Shown in pieces: positions 44,844 to 54,400 of a DNA stretch of 64,000 nt. Both the position numbers and the translations under genes were made by a program. Source of the stretch: an uncultured Desulfobacter sp. GTDB taxonomy: Bacteria > Desulfobacterota > Desulfobacteria > Desulfobacterales > Desulfobacteraceae. How positions within the stretch are numbered: position 1 is the stretch's first letter; each line of letters opens with the position of its first letter. The notes below the pieces were generated by a model. The model saw only the letters and a list, made by a program, of their open reading frames with translations. It made no database searches and was not told the origin of the DNA. The stretch spans positions 5,434,501 to 5,498,500 of the forward strand of contig NZ_OY762229.1 in the NCBI RefSeq assembly GCF_963665355.1, written 5' to 3'.

Positions 44844-46537
44844 GAAAAAGACTCTCCTGAAATGGTTTCATTTAAAATCAATCTCGTATAGAAGTTGATG
44901 CTGCTGTATCGTGAAAAAAATTCGTCGATGACAGCCCCGAACACCACAACATCCCCCAAGGATGCAAATCCTTCTTTGGTTACCGAGATAACTATTTTTT
45001 CACCCCGGACCACCATGCCGCGGATCAGCCGATCCTCCTTTTCAATTTTAAATTCTGTGATGCTGTTGATCCGTTTCAGGTTTGCCGTAACCATGGCTTT
45101 ATCCCGGCTGTCCTGGAAAATGTAAAGTGACAGCAGCTCTTTAAGGCTTTTGGCGTCTTCCAGGGAGAGCAGGTTAAGGGAAACATGGGACAACAGCCGC
45201 CAGAGGGTGTCACCTTCCAGGGGAGGATCTACACTGACAGTTGGGGATGTGATATTTTTAAAATTCAAAAGTTCCGGAGAGTTGGAGGTGTGTTCACAGA
45301 TATCCCCCGGCATAAGCTTTTCTGCATGCCCCCCGTTGGTACAGGTCAGATCAATGGTCAGGGTTTCCTGGCGATACTCGGTTTGTTCTTTTCCATAGCT
45401 TACGGCTAAAAACATCTCAAACTGGTTGGTGATGGGGGAAAACTGCCTGGACGCCTTGTAATAAAATCCCGAATGCCCCTCCAGCCTGAAATTATCCATG
45501 GAAGAGTACTCAATGGGCGTAACACTTCCCTGGCGGTACCCGGTCACCCTGTCCACACTGTAAATCTGATATCCGGAACCTGTTTTTGAGGAGGGCCGCA
45601 CCTTAACCTTTTCCTTGGTATGGTCAAGCACAACAGGTTCGGCCTCAAACGGAAAATAGTTAATGGCCGGGATGGAAGACAAAGAAAAATTGTCCGCTGA
45701 CACTGCCGGGAATTCAAACGGCGTGTCATTGAATTCAAATTCAATATCAAACCGGTTAACATCCGGACGATTCTTCCAGCTGCCCAGTCCTGACAGGTTA
45801 AAAAATAAAAATTTCTGGGGAAAGAAAAAATACTCCTGGAGCAGTGAAAAACCGGAGAACGACTGGGCCGGATAGGAAAAAATACTGTTGGAGCGGTCAA
45901 ATCCCATGGATTTAAGAGAAAGTGTCGGCAAAACATGGGAATGTGCTGCCTTGGGACAACTGATCTTTATATGTGAAAGAAACCGGGTAAAACAGGCAAA
46001 AAGACTGGAAGCCTTCGAATATGACCCGGACAGAAAAAAGGATAACCCCTCCGGACGCCACTGGCCCAGGGAAATTCCCGCAAGTTCAAAACTAAGAACA
46101 ATTTTGCGGCTGTTTTCAGTAACAAGACTCTTTCCTGATATGATTCTCACCGGATGCACGTCAAGGTCAAAGCAGGTTTGAAACCGGCATTTAAGGCCAT
46201 CTTTCTCCTTTGAGGAGAGCAATGTGCCCCAGGGTACCTTAATGGTTTCCAAAAGTGCCGGTTTTGGTAAAAACGTGATGATGGAAATACTTGGGACAGG
46301 CTTAAGGTAATGGGGATAAACCATGTCCATGAGGCCGTGGATGATTTCGGGGAAATCATCGTCAATTTTATGGTAAAGATGGCCGGTCAGAAAGGCCGTG
46401 CCTTCAAGCAGGCGCTCCACATCCGGGTCCACGGATTCACTGCTGAGCATGGGCGCCGTTGCCGGATGGGCCATGGCAAACTCTTTTGCAAGTTCCCTGA
46501 GCTTGGACAGTTCATTCTTGTAATATTTATTGTACAA
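44807..46537 (-). CDS. tssF: T6SS baseplate protein TssF
   Basis: The 576-residue TssF (VasA/ImpG) begins with the family signature YKNELSKLRELAKEFAMAHPATAPML, followed by DPDVERLLEGTAFLTGHLYHKIDDDFPEI and MVYPHYLKPVPS. The C-terminal part LWRLLSHVSLNLLSLEDAKSLKELL is also usual. It is part of the baseplate wedge together with TssE, TssG and TssK. It follows tssE after 44 bases. The length is normal. Confidence 0.92.
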   Translation of the reverse strand: MYNKYYKNELSKLRELAKEFAMAHPATAPMLSSESVDPDVERLLEGTAFLTGHLYHKIDDDFPEIIHGLMDMVYPHYLKPVPSISIITFLPKPALLETIKVPWGTLLSSKEKDGLKCRFQTCFDLDVHPVRIISGKSLVTENSRKIVLSFELAGISLGQWRPEGLSFFLSGSYSKASSLFACFTRFLSHIKISCPKAAHSHVLPTLSLKSMGFDRSNSIFSYPAQSFSGFSLLQEYFFFPQKFLFFNLSGLGSWKNRPDVNRFDIEFEFNDTPFEFPAVSADNFSLSSIPAINYFPFEAEPVVLDHTKEKVKVRPSSKTGSGYQIYSVDRVTGYRQGSVTPIEYSSMDNFRLEGHSGFYYKASRQFSPITNQFEMFLAVSYGKEQTEYRQETLTIDLTCTNGGHAEKLMPGDICEHTSNSPELLNFKNITSPTVSVDPPLEGDTLWRLLSHVSLNLLSLEDAKSLKELLSLYIFQDSRDKAMVTANLKRINSITEFKIEKEDRLIRGMVVRGEKIVISVTKEGFASLGDVVVFGAVIDEFFSRYSSINFYTRLILNETISGESFSWPPRIGNKILK

Positions 46538-46581
46538 TTAATTCTTCCCTGCCGGTCCCTGAAAAGATGTTTAATTTAAAA

Positions 46582-46995
46582 TCAGCTTGATATCGTAATC
46601 CGGCCACCGGGGTTCACCTTTCCCCTGAAAAAAACCGGCAGCTCCCCATGGCGGGGCAAAAAGCCTTCCAGGGTAAAGTAGACACCCAGCACATTGCCAT
46701 GGTCCGCCTGGGTTTGCACCTTGACCCCGGACAACCGCCGTTCATACCTGCTTACAAGCCGGACAATGGATTTATTGATCTTCTCCATCATGACAGTGAT
46801 TGAGTCCTCGGAGTATTCGGTCAGGTTGGGCATGCCCAGGTCAAGATCAATCCGGACATTGCCGCTGCAGGTGTTCAGCAGTTTGCCAAGATTGGTCAGG
46901 ATTGATCGGATCTCGATTTCAGCCGGGGTTTTACCGGATGTATCAAGCCGTGTTTCAAGGGCGTCAACCCGCTCAAGCAGTGTGAGTTGAGGCAT
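46582..46995 (-). CDS. tssE: T6SS gp25-like baseplate protein TssE
   Basis: The 137-residue TssE belongs to the gp25/lysozyme-like group (GPW_gp25). It begins TLLERVDALE, has the conserved IRSILTNLGKLLNTCSGNVRIDLDLGMPNLTEY (the E-R-L-N-x-R-x-G-region analog), and LVSRYERRLSGVKV in the second half, where Y-E-P-R-L usually stands. It anchors the sheath to the baseplate. The gap of 258 bases to hcp holds the palindromic repeat and is the longest in the T6SS cluster. Confidence 0.85.
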   Translation of the reverse strand: MPQLTLLERVDALETRLDTSGKTPAEIEIRSILTNLGKLLNTCSGNVRIDLDLGMPNLTEYSEDSITVMMEKINKSIVRLVSRYERRLSGVKVQTQADHGNVLGVYFTLEGFLPRHGELPVFFRGKVNPGGRITISS

Positions 46996-47125
46996 TGCAG
47001 ATCCCTTTTTTCAGATCTCTTTTTCAAATCCTTTGGAAACGGAGGCGAAAAAAGTTTAAGTTCTTCGCCCCCTTATGTAGTTACATAGTTTTTTAAAACA
47101 CTATTCAGTGCCTGAGCGTAAACCC

Positions 47126-47250
47126 GTGTTTGGACGAAAAGTTGCCCAGATGCAAGGCGCAGGAAAATATGCAACCGGAGCATACTCAAGTATGTGAGGA
47201 TTGCATATTTTCCTGCAACGCCGCAGATGGGTGACTTTTCGTTCAAACAC
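47126..47250. repeat. Long palindromic repeat between hcp and tssE
   Basis: Two arms of about 50 bases (47126-47174 and 47201-47250) are nearly inverted copies around a 26-base centre that itself contains a small inverted repeat (CATACTCAAGTATG). The arms begin GTGTTTG-ACGAAAAGT and end AGGAAAATATGCAA. It is flanked by AAACACTATT on both sides. The form is that of a mobile palindromic (REP/MITE-like) repeat. As RNA it would fold strongly and could limit readthrough from hcp into tssE. Confidence 0.8.
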
Positions 47251-47253
47251 TAT

Positions 47254-47739
47254 TTACTCATTGGGTTTTGCCCATGAGTCCTCAGACTCAACCCCATCAA
47301 TCTCCTGGACCCAGGCAATTGATTCATAGGTCATTGCAATTTTTTCCATATCTTTGTAAGGCTTGTTTTCCTCGATAAAAGTCAGGGGATTGTACTCCTG
47401 CATGCTGACAATAATGGCGTTTGTCAACTTAATGGTGAAATAGTGCTCTTCCTTGCCTTTGTCATTGATGCGGAAAAATTTATGTTCCGTGTCCACCTGC
47501 TCACCGGTGCAGCATGCCTGAAAAAGCTGTGGAGAGCATTTGCCCTTGTTAATGGTAATCTCATAGGGCAGATGGATTCTTTGTCCTGTGGGAAGCCCTG
47601 AATGCGGGTCTCTGGGGATTTCAACCTTGTGATCGAACCCGTATACCATAATCAGCTCTTCTCTTCCCGCCTGGATGCAGTCGCCCTTAAGCTCCCCCTG
47701 CTCTTTTCCGGTAATTTTAATATAGGATGTCATTGCCAT
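47254..47739 (-). CDS. hcp: T6SS inner-tube protein Hcp (TssD)
   Basis: The 161-residue Hcp has GELKGDCIQAGREELIMVYGFDHKVE after the start, then HLPYEITINKGKCSPQLFQACCTGEQ and HYFTIKLTNAIIVSMQEYNP, and ends with the YESIAWVQE motif of the family. AAGGAG stands before the ATG. Hexameric Hcp rings stack to form the tube that is fired through the sheath, and Hcp can carry small effectors. No extension domain is fused. Hcp is encoded between tssC and tssE, with a strong palindrome just after its stop. Confidence 0.95.
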   Translation of the reverse strand: MAMTSYIKITGKEQGELKGDCIQAGREELIMVYGFDHKVEIPRDPHSGLPTGQRIHLPYEITINKGKCSPQLFQACCTGEQVDTEHKFFRINDKGKEEHYFTIKLTNAIIVSMQEYNPLTFIEENKPYKDMEKIAMTYESIAWVQEIDGVESEDSWAKPNE

Positions 47740-47821
47740 GGTGAATTTCTCCTTTTGTTATGTGGTTAGACCCAAAGGATGAATCAGGAGTGCGTCCTGG
47801 ATCCTTTAAGTCATCAGCCCG

Positions 47822-49309
47822 TTATGCTTTATCAAGTTTGCCGACCAGGGACAGGGTAAACGATGCCCCCATGTACTTGAAATGGGGCTGCAGTTTTAAA
47901 GAACACTGGTACCAGCCGGGCTCTCCCGGAACGTCATTGACTTCAATTTCCGCTTTTCTCAACGGCCGCCGGCTGCGCACCCCCGGCCCCGGTTTCTCCT
48001 GGTCGGACACATATTGCCTGATCCAGGTATTGAGTTCATCTTCCAGCTCGCTTCTTTCCTTCCATGTGCCGATATTCTCCCGCTGGATCACCTTCATGTA
48101 ATGGGCCAGCCGTGAGACAACAAAATTGTACGGCAGTTGGGTGCCCAGCTTATAGTTGAGCTCAGCTGCCTTACCCTCCTCGGTATTGGCGAATTTCTTG
48201 GGCTTTTGTACGGAATTTCCGGAAAAGAACGCGGCATTGTCACTGCCCTTTCTCATGGTCAGGCCGATAAACCCCTCCTCGGCAAGTTCAAATTCACGTC
48301 TTTCCGAAAGCATGATTTCCGTGGGGATTTTGGTCTCAATACTTCCCATGGATTCATATTGATACAAGGGAAGGTCCTCAACAGCACCGCCCCCCTGGGG
48401 ACCGATAATATTGGCGCACCACCGGTATTTGGCAAAGCTTTCAGTCATTCTGGAAGCAAAGGCAAAGGCGGCATTGCCCCACAGAAAATTTTGATTCCCG
48501 CCGGTGACATCCTCATTGAAATCAAAACTTTTGGTGGGAACCGTATTTGATCCGTAGGGCAGCCTTAAAAGAAAATGGGGAACAGTCAGACCGATATTTC
48601 GGGAGTCTTCGGATTCCCTGAACGACTGCCATTTGGCATATTGGGGGCCGTCAAAGATGGAACTTAAATCTTTAAGATTGGGAAGCTCGTTAAAACTGTC
48701 CAGACCGAAAAAACTGGACCCGGCTGCGCTGATAAAGGGCGCATGGGACATGGTTGACACGGCTGCGATATTCTGGAGCAACGCAATGTCCTGGGGTCCT
48801 GGCCCGAACTCATAATTTCCCACCATAAGGCCGTAGGGTTGGCCGCCGAACTGGCCGTATTCAGCCGTATATGCTTGTTTATAAAGGCCTGATTTCACGA
48901 CTTCAGGTGCATCTTCAAAGTCATCAAGAAGATCCTGTTTGGACACATTGAGTATCTCAATGCGGGTATTTTCCCTGAAATCCGTATGATCCACCAGATA
49001 CTTTAAAGATCGCCAGGAGGATTCCAGTTTTTGAAACTCTTGGTTATGCAGAATTTCATTGACCTGCATGCTCAGTTTGGCGTCAATACCGGCCATCATC
49101 TCATCAATGAGATCCTTGCTGATTTTCATGCCTTTGCGCTCGGGCTTGAGAAGCTCGTCAATAAAGGCCTGAATCCCCTGTTTGGTGGTGTCGTACCCCT
49201 CGTCCTCGGGCTTGAGGCGGGTGGCCTGGACGATCTCATCCAAAAGGGACATCTCTTCCGTTGCGGAAACCTGCTGTTCCTGTGATTCCTGTTTTTTTTC
49301 TTCCGGCAT
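47822..49309 (-). CDS. tssC: T6SS sheath large subunit TssC
   Basis: The 495-residue TssC (VipB) has an N-terminal helical part (EMSLLDEIVQATRL), the ILHNQEFQKLESSWRSLKYLVD segment, then GLMVGNYEFGPGPQDIALLQNIAAVSTMSHAPFI, and the WGNAAFAFASRMTESFAKYRWCANIIGPQGGG region. The C-terminus includes the RLAHYMKVIQRENIG motif and ends as usual. With TssB it forms the contractile sheath. It starts 13 bases after tssB. This is the true sheath protein; the TssB-TssC-like protein at the end of the operon is a divergent second copy. Confidence 0.95.
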   Translation of the reverse strand: MPEEKKQESQEQQVSATEEMSLLDEIVQATRLKPEDEGYDTTKQGIQAFIDELLKPERKGMKISKDLIDEMMAGIDAKLSMQVNEILHNQEFQKLESSWRSLKYLVDHTDFRENTRIEILNVSKQDLLDDFEDAPEVVKSGLYKQAYTAEYGQFGGQPYGLMVGNYEFGPGPQDIALLQNIAAVSTMSHAPFISAAGSSFFGLDSFNELPNLKDLSSIFDGPQYAKWQSFRESEDSRNIGLTVPHFLLRLPYGSNTVPTKSFDFNEDVTGGNQNFLWGNAAFAFASRMTESFAKYRWCANIIGPQGGGAVEDLPLYQYESMGSIETKIPTEIMLSERREFELAEEGFIGLTMRKGSDNAAFFSGNSVQKPKKFANTEEGKAAELNYKLGTQLPYNFVVSRLAHYMKVIQRENIGTWKERSELEDELNTWIRQYVSDQEKPGPGVRSRRPLRKAEIEVNDVPGEPGWYQCSLKLQPHFKYMGASFTLSLVGKLDKA

Positions 49310-49322
49310 TACTCATACCCCC

Positions 49323-49805
49323 CTATTCTTGGATTCCAAGCTCTTTGAGTATCCTGTCCCTTGCCCCGTCATCGGAAACAAGCGCGCTGAGTTTTTTCTT
49401 AAACTCGGGCACATTCCCCAGCGGACCTTTTACGGCCTTCAGGGCATTTCTCAATTCCACCAGTTTTTTCAGTTCAGGGACCTGTTCCACAATGGCGTCG
49501 GGATTAAAATCCTTCATGGCATTAAACTTCAGACTCACGGCCATGTCCTCGTCTTCATCGGACAATTTGCTCTTAACGCTGGCGTCAAGTTTAATGTTGT
49601 AGGAATTGAGAACATCATTAAAGTTATCTTTGTCGACATTGATGGTTTTTCTGTCCTCAAGAATGGTTTCATCCGCAGCATTGGTAAAATCACCCATCAC
49701 AAGAACCTTCAAGGGGAGTTCAATCTCTTCCTTGGCATCGCCCGTGGCTGGTTTATAAACAATGTTAACCCTCTCCTTTGGTGCAACAGATGCTTCCTTG
49801 GCCAT
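49323..49805 (-). CDS. tssB: T6SS sheath small subunit TssB
   Basis: The 160-residue TssB (VipA) contains RVNIVYKP near the start, the LPLKVLVMGDFT strand, VSLKFNAMKDFNPDAIVEQVPEL (the conserved MxDFxPD sequence), and LVELRNALKAVKGPLGNVPEFKKKL. It makes up the sheath together with TssC and binds the ClpV N-domain. It follows tssA after 28 bases and is preceded by AAAGGAGA. Confidence 0.94.
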   Translation of the reverse strand: MAKEASVAPKERVNIVYKPATGDAKEEIELPLKVLVMGDFTNAADETILEDRKTINVDKDNFNDVLNSYNIKLDASVKSKLSDEDEDMAVSLKFNAMKDFNPDAIVEQVPELKKLVELRNALKAVKGPLGNVPEFKKKLSALVSDDGARDRILKELGIQE

Positions 49806-49833
49806 AAGATGGTCTCCTTTTAATTTTATATAT

Positions 49834-51465
49834 TCAGACTAAAGTCAGTGCCTGAACCGGGTCAAGCAGGGATACCCTTTTTATAAGCCCCTGTATCAGG
49901 GCGTCATTTTCATCTTTTTCTTCAAGCCTTAAACTTGTCAGGGCAAGGGACATGGCCTCAACCGAAAGGTGGGGCTCCCAATCGTCAAGACTGTACCTGT
50001 CAATAATTTCAAGAATATCGCAGGCGTAAACAGCAGCGATTCTGGTCTGTTTGGACCCGACAAGCACCCGTAACAGACCTGTCTTCCATAAAAATTTTTC
50101 ATGCGTGGATCCGGCACGGCTTAAGCTCGCTTTAAAAAGAGACAACGCCTCATCCAGTTTGTTTTCCCGGATCAATGCGGTTGCCTGGTCCACGGCTTGG
50201 CCCACGTCAACCCGGGTTTCATCAGCACCAGGTGCGGTCTGACGGCTTGCAGTGCCGGGGCCTTCACTGATCTGCCTGATCCACTCACGGGTGGCGTTGT
50301 CGGCAAAGGGGGTACCGTCGGCAAAAGCCAGGGTTTCAATCCCTTTAAGATTTTGAACAAAAACGCGTGTCTCGGCGTCAATGGTTCTTGACACTTGGGC
50401 GGCACCAAGTTTTTCCATGCTTTCAGACACATACCGGCTTAAATCCAGCCAGAAAAGGAACTGCCTGACCTTGTCTTCGCAGGATTCAGCAAGATCGGCC
50501 CAGCTGCCTGCATCATAAAGGCTTCTAATGCCGGCGATAATGTCACTGTCCGGCGGCTCTATCAAAGTCTTTCCGCCTGTTGCCGGCGGCAGTTCGTTAA
50601 TATCGGTCCAGGCCGAAATCCGGCTCAGCCGGTAGGGCACAGGATTATATATGTTTTCACCCCTAAAGCCGTTGGCAGCCCTGCCAAGGCAGTCTAACCC
50701 CTGATCCAGCAGATCTTCGGGATCAGTTGCTGTTTCCTGTACTGCCCGGGCCCCAGGGGATGGTGAAGGAGGTGGCGTCACCGCCCGGACAGGCTTCACG
50801 GGTCCATCAACCGGCGCCGGTGCGGCAGGTCCTTCGGGTTCAGGCCTGGAGCCTGGCTCCGGCTCAGGTTGGGGGGCAGATTCCGGTTCCGGATCTGGTT
50901 GAGGCTCAGGTTCAGGTTGAACCGGCGCGTCCTCTTCAATGAGATCTGAAACCTTTCGTATCATGGGAAGAAGAAGAGGCGCATCATCCACATTTTCAGA
51001 CAAAAATCTGTCAATGGCATCAAGATCACCCATCAGACTGCTGCGTTTTTCAGTGTTCCAGACGACACCTTGTGCCCCATCAAGATACGCGCTTATTTTT
51101 TCAACCCACCAGACAACAATGCCCACCCTGCCCTTCATTCTTTTTTGGGGAGGAAACAACGTAGGCCAGAAATGTTCCAGAAGCTCCTTAAAAATGTGAA
51201 CGCCCTGGCTCAAGCCGTCCCATCCGCTCTTCTTGATCAGGCCGTAATTGAGGTATGCCGCCACCTGCAGATGCTTTGACTGGGTTTCAAGAATCCGGGA
51301 AGACAGGTCAATCACGATGTCCCAGTCCACAGCGGAAACTGCCGTGGGAGATCCGAGCTTTGCAATCTCTGCGGACAGGGCCTCAAAATCAGGCTCATAC
51401 CGGACATCCTTGCCTGCCGGCGCATCTTCTGATATGGGACTTGTACCCAGGGTTTCTAATTGCAT
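49834..51465 (-). CDS. tssA: T6SS protein TssA (ImpA N-terminal domain)
   Basis: The 543-residue TssA has an ImpA N-terminal domain (about 8-125: ISEDAPAGKDVRYEPDFEAL, then YLNYGLIKKSGWDGLSQGVHIFKELLEHFWPTLFPP). A proline- and glutamate-rich linker of about 60 residues with 'PEPEP' repeats (about 180-235) is followed by a C-terminal VasL/VasJ-like helical domain. TssA caps and guides tube and sheath extension from the baseplate or distal end. Its start lies three bases after the tssM stop. The linker is longer than in short TssA proteins. Confidence 0.88.
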   Translation of the reverse strand: MQLETLGTSPISEDAPAGKDVRYEPDFEALSAEIAKLGSPTAVSAVDWDIVIDLSSRILETQSKHLQVAAYLNYGLIKKSGWDGLSQGVHIFKELLEHFWPTLFPPQKRMKGRVGIVVWWVEKISAYLDGAQGVVWNTEKRSSLMGDLDAIDRFLSENVDDAPLLLPMIRKVSDLIEEDAPVQPEPEPQPDPEPESAPQPEPEPGSRPEPEGPAAPAPVDGPVKPVRAVTPPPSPSPGARAVQETATDPEDLLDQGLDCLGRAANGFRGENIYNPVPYRLSRISAWTDINELPPATGGKTLIEPPDSDIIAGIRSLYDAGSWADLAESCEDKVRQFLFWLDLSRYVSESMEKLGAAQVSRTIDAETRVFVQNLKGIETLAFADGTPFADNATREWIRQISEGPGTASRQTAPGADETRVDVGQAVDQATALIRENKLDEALSLFKASLSRAGSTHEKFLWKTGLLRVLVGSKQTRIAAVYACDILEIIDRYSLDDWEPHLSVEAMSLALTSLRLEEKDENDALIQGLIKRVSLLDPVQALTLV

Positions 51466-51468
51466 AAT

Positions 51469-54400
51469 CTACTCTATTTCTTTCATAATTGATCCGAACC
51501 GCCTTATCCAGGGCGAATGTCTGGATGCCGAAGCCGAGAGACTCTCTTTGGCCTGCAGGGCCTGTTGATAGGTTTCAAATGATCCCCATATCAGGCTGTA
51601 CATTTTACGTCCGTTGAGCTGATTTTCGTAAATAGCTCCCGGGCCTTTCAGGTCATTATCCCGGGCAAACTTTTCAACTCCCGGTTTTTCAAAGCCCATC
51701 ATGATTTGAATTGTAAAATTATTGATATTCTGGCCGGCAACCCAGCCATTGTCCCCCAGCGGGGATTGCGGGGGCAGGACAGGGGCCGGTTCAGCTTTGT
51801 CCTCCTGTGAAGGTGAAGAACTTTTCTGTTTATCATCATTTTTGGTTTTATCTTCAGCCGGGCCGGGGCCGGCCTCATTCAATACCGGGGATAAGGGTTT
51901 TGCCCATTTTTCTTTGGGAATGTTAAGTTTGGGCAGATCCCCCGCAAATATATAAGACAGGGTAAGGGATATCAGCCCCATATTTTCAAATTGCGTTTCC
52001 TGACCAGGGAAGTCATCACTGAAAAAGGTTTTGGAGTGATATTTAAAATCCGTTGCAAAGGCCAGAAAATCCGGATACTCCTTAAGCAGGGTAACACCCG
52101 GAAAATAGATATAAATCAAAACTTTTCCGCAGGTATCCGGCACCCAGTCAAAGTCGATGGTATCCGGGTAATTGAAATTTTCAAACTTGATCACCTTATC
52201 TTTGCACGTCAGGGAAAAGACCGATGATGTGGGTTTTACAAGGGCGCCTGAATTAACCTCCATGGGAACTGTTTCAAGTATAACGGCATACCTGTCTTTC
52301 AACAACGCCTGGGCAGTATCTGGTTGAACCGGGGAATCCTGCCGGGCCATTTCCTTTTCAGACAGCGGATATTTTCCTTTTGGGGAGACATATCTGGAAA
52401 AAATAACCTCCGGCACCGAAGGCGGGCGCCGTTCCAGAAATTCCAGAACAGGCTCAATCCCATTGATATCGTAGGAGACAAAAATCCGGGTCACGTTGTT
52501 ATTGACCAGAAAACCCTTGTACTCAGGAAAATCCGTTGGATCAAAGCTATGGGTGCCGTCTTTGAAATCGTACAGAAACTGTGCAAACCCCAAGCGTCCT
52601 TTATATCTTTTCTCAAGCCAGGAGTCGCCGAACTGAATGGCAAGGGAAACATCGCCGCAGGTGTCCGGCCGCCAGACAAATGTCTGGGTTTCAGGGAAAT
52701 TGTTATTGATCAAAGCTGTTTTTTCCCCAGCACACTCCATGAGAAGCGTTGTGGAGTATGGCATTATCTTCGCGTCTTCGTTAACGCTGGTGGGCAGGGT
52801 GGTAAGGTCAACAGAATATTCGTCCTGCTTTTCAAGTTTAAGCTGCTCGCCCTTATTTAAAAGCCTGAAAAACAGGTTGTTGAAGGGCAGCTTTAAGCCA
52901 AAAGCTGTTGCGGCACCAAAGCCGGTTTTCGTTTGTCCGATAAAGGCGGCGGCCTCATCGTTTATAAACTGCCAGATTGCCCCGGAGCTTTTGTCAAACA
53001 TGGTGGCATAGTATTTTTCAGGATCTGTATTTAAGGCGGTGCTTAATACGATCTCCTCCCATTTGCCCTGCAGATAAAGGGCACTTTTGGCAACGGCGTA
53101 GGTGGTCATATAATCGTAAGGGCCCTTGACCAGTTGAAAGATAACCGGTGAGGTATTGGTGGACTTAAAAAAGGCATCCAGCTGGAGCAGGCTGTTGTAG
53201 GTCAGGTTAAACGGAGCCTGCTCTTTTCCGGGATCCGACAATGCCTTGAATAAATCCGAGAACATGTGAAAGCATTTTTCAGTATAAGCACCTGCCGCGG
53301 ACAGTGTTGCCAGATGTCCCAGGTAGGTATTCCAGACCTGTGCCAGCTGCATTTTGTATTCCAGATCCGCGTCCTCCTGGAGACCGGCATCTTTGAGGAT
53401 CTTTGCCGGAGATTTGTCCAGGGCGTCCGTAATTTTTTCCTTTGTCATGGAAAGCTTGGCCAGAAAAGAACCTTCTTTCTTTTTCTGTTCCGTTTTGGCC
53501 AGGGTTTTGATCTCCTTGAGCATGGCAACGGTCTTCGCCCAGGCAGGTTCAGAATCCGGACGCACTGAACCTGCTTCGTCCCGGAACCATTCAAACTCCT
53601 GACCCATTTTTTCCAATAAAAGAAAATAGGGATTCTGGACCGTTGTCATCAAAGCACCAAGATCCTGCCAGTTATCCACAATGGTGTCCCAGTTTATGCC
53701 TGTCGGAAACGATGCTGCGAAATCATACCAGGAACGGTAAAATTCTTTGGCATACCATGCCCAGAATCTGTTTTCCATCCGGGAAAAGGCCGGTTTATCC
53801 CTATACGCAATTTCAATCATGTCAAGGAAGGATTTAATCTCCCGGCGGCCCGGGCGTGTAAAGGCCCCTTTGATATCTGTCGGCCGGTTTAGGGCCTCGG
53901 TATTGATCTGGTATCCTTTAATAAATGCGGATAGATCAACCCCCGGGGTCCGGCTGACCCACCGGCTGACAAGCCATTCAAAATTATCACCCTGCATCGT
54001 GACCCGGGATAGTATTTTCCGGAACATATCCAGCTTTTTCCCGGTCAAGGTCTTATCCTGGCTCCACTCCTGATATGCATAATGGACTGCGGCCAGGCAA
54101 GGCAGATCTGTGCCGGGCAATCCCGGATCAAGGGGCGGTACAACAGGCCGCATGCTCTCCACATAAGTCCTGATGTCCGGAAGGGTGTCCTTCTCCAGTG
54201 CTTTTTCCAGAATCATGATTCTCTGGACGGCATAGGCCGCATTGTTCACCACCTCTTCGTCGGACACAGCTCCCTTTAAAGCTGATACACTTTCATAAAA
54301 CTGATCATCCAGGGGATCAATCAGGTGCGTCCTAACGTCCTGTACAAAGCGGTCTTTTAATTTGTTTTCAAGAACAAGGCTGTGATGAAGCCCAAGCCTT

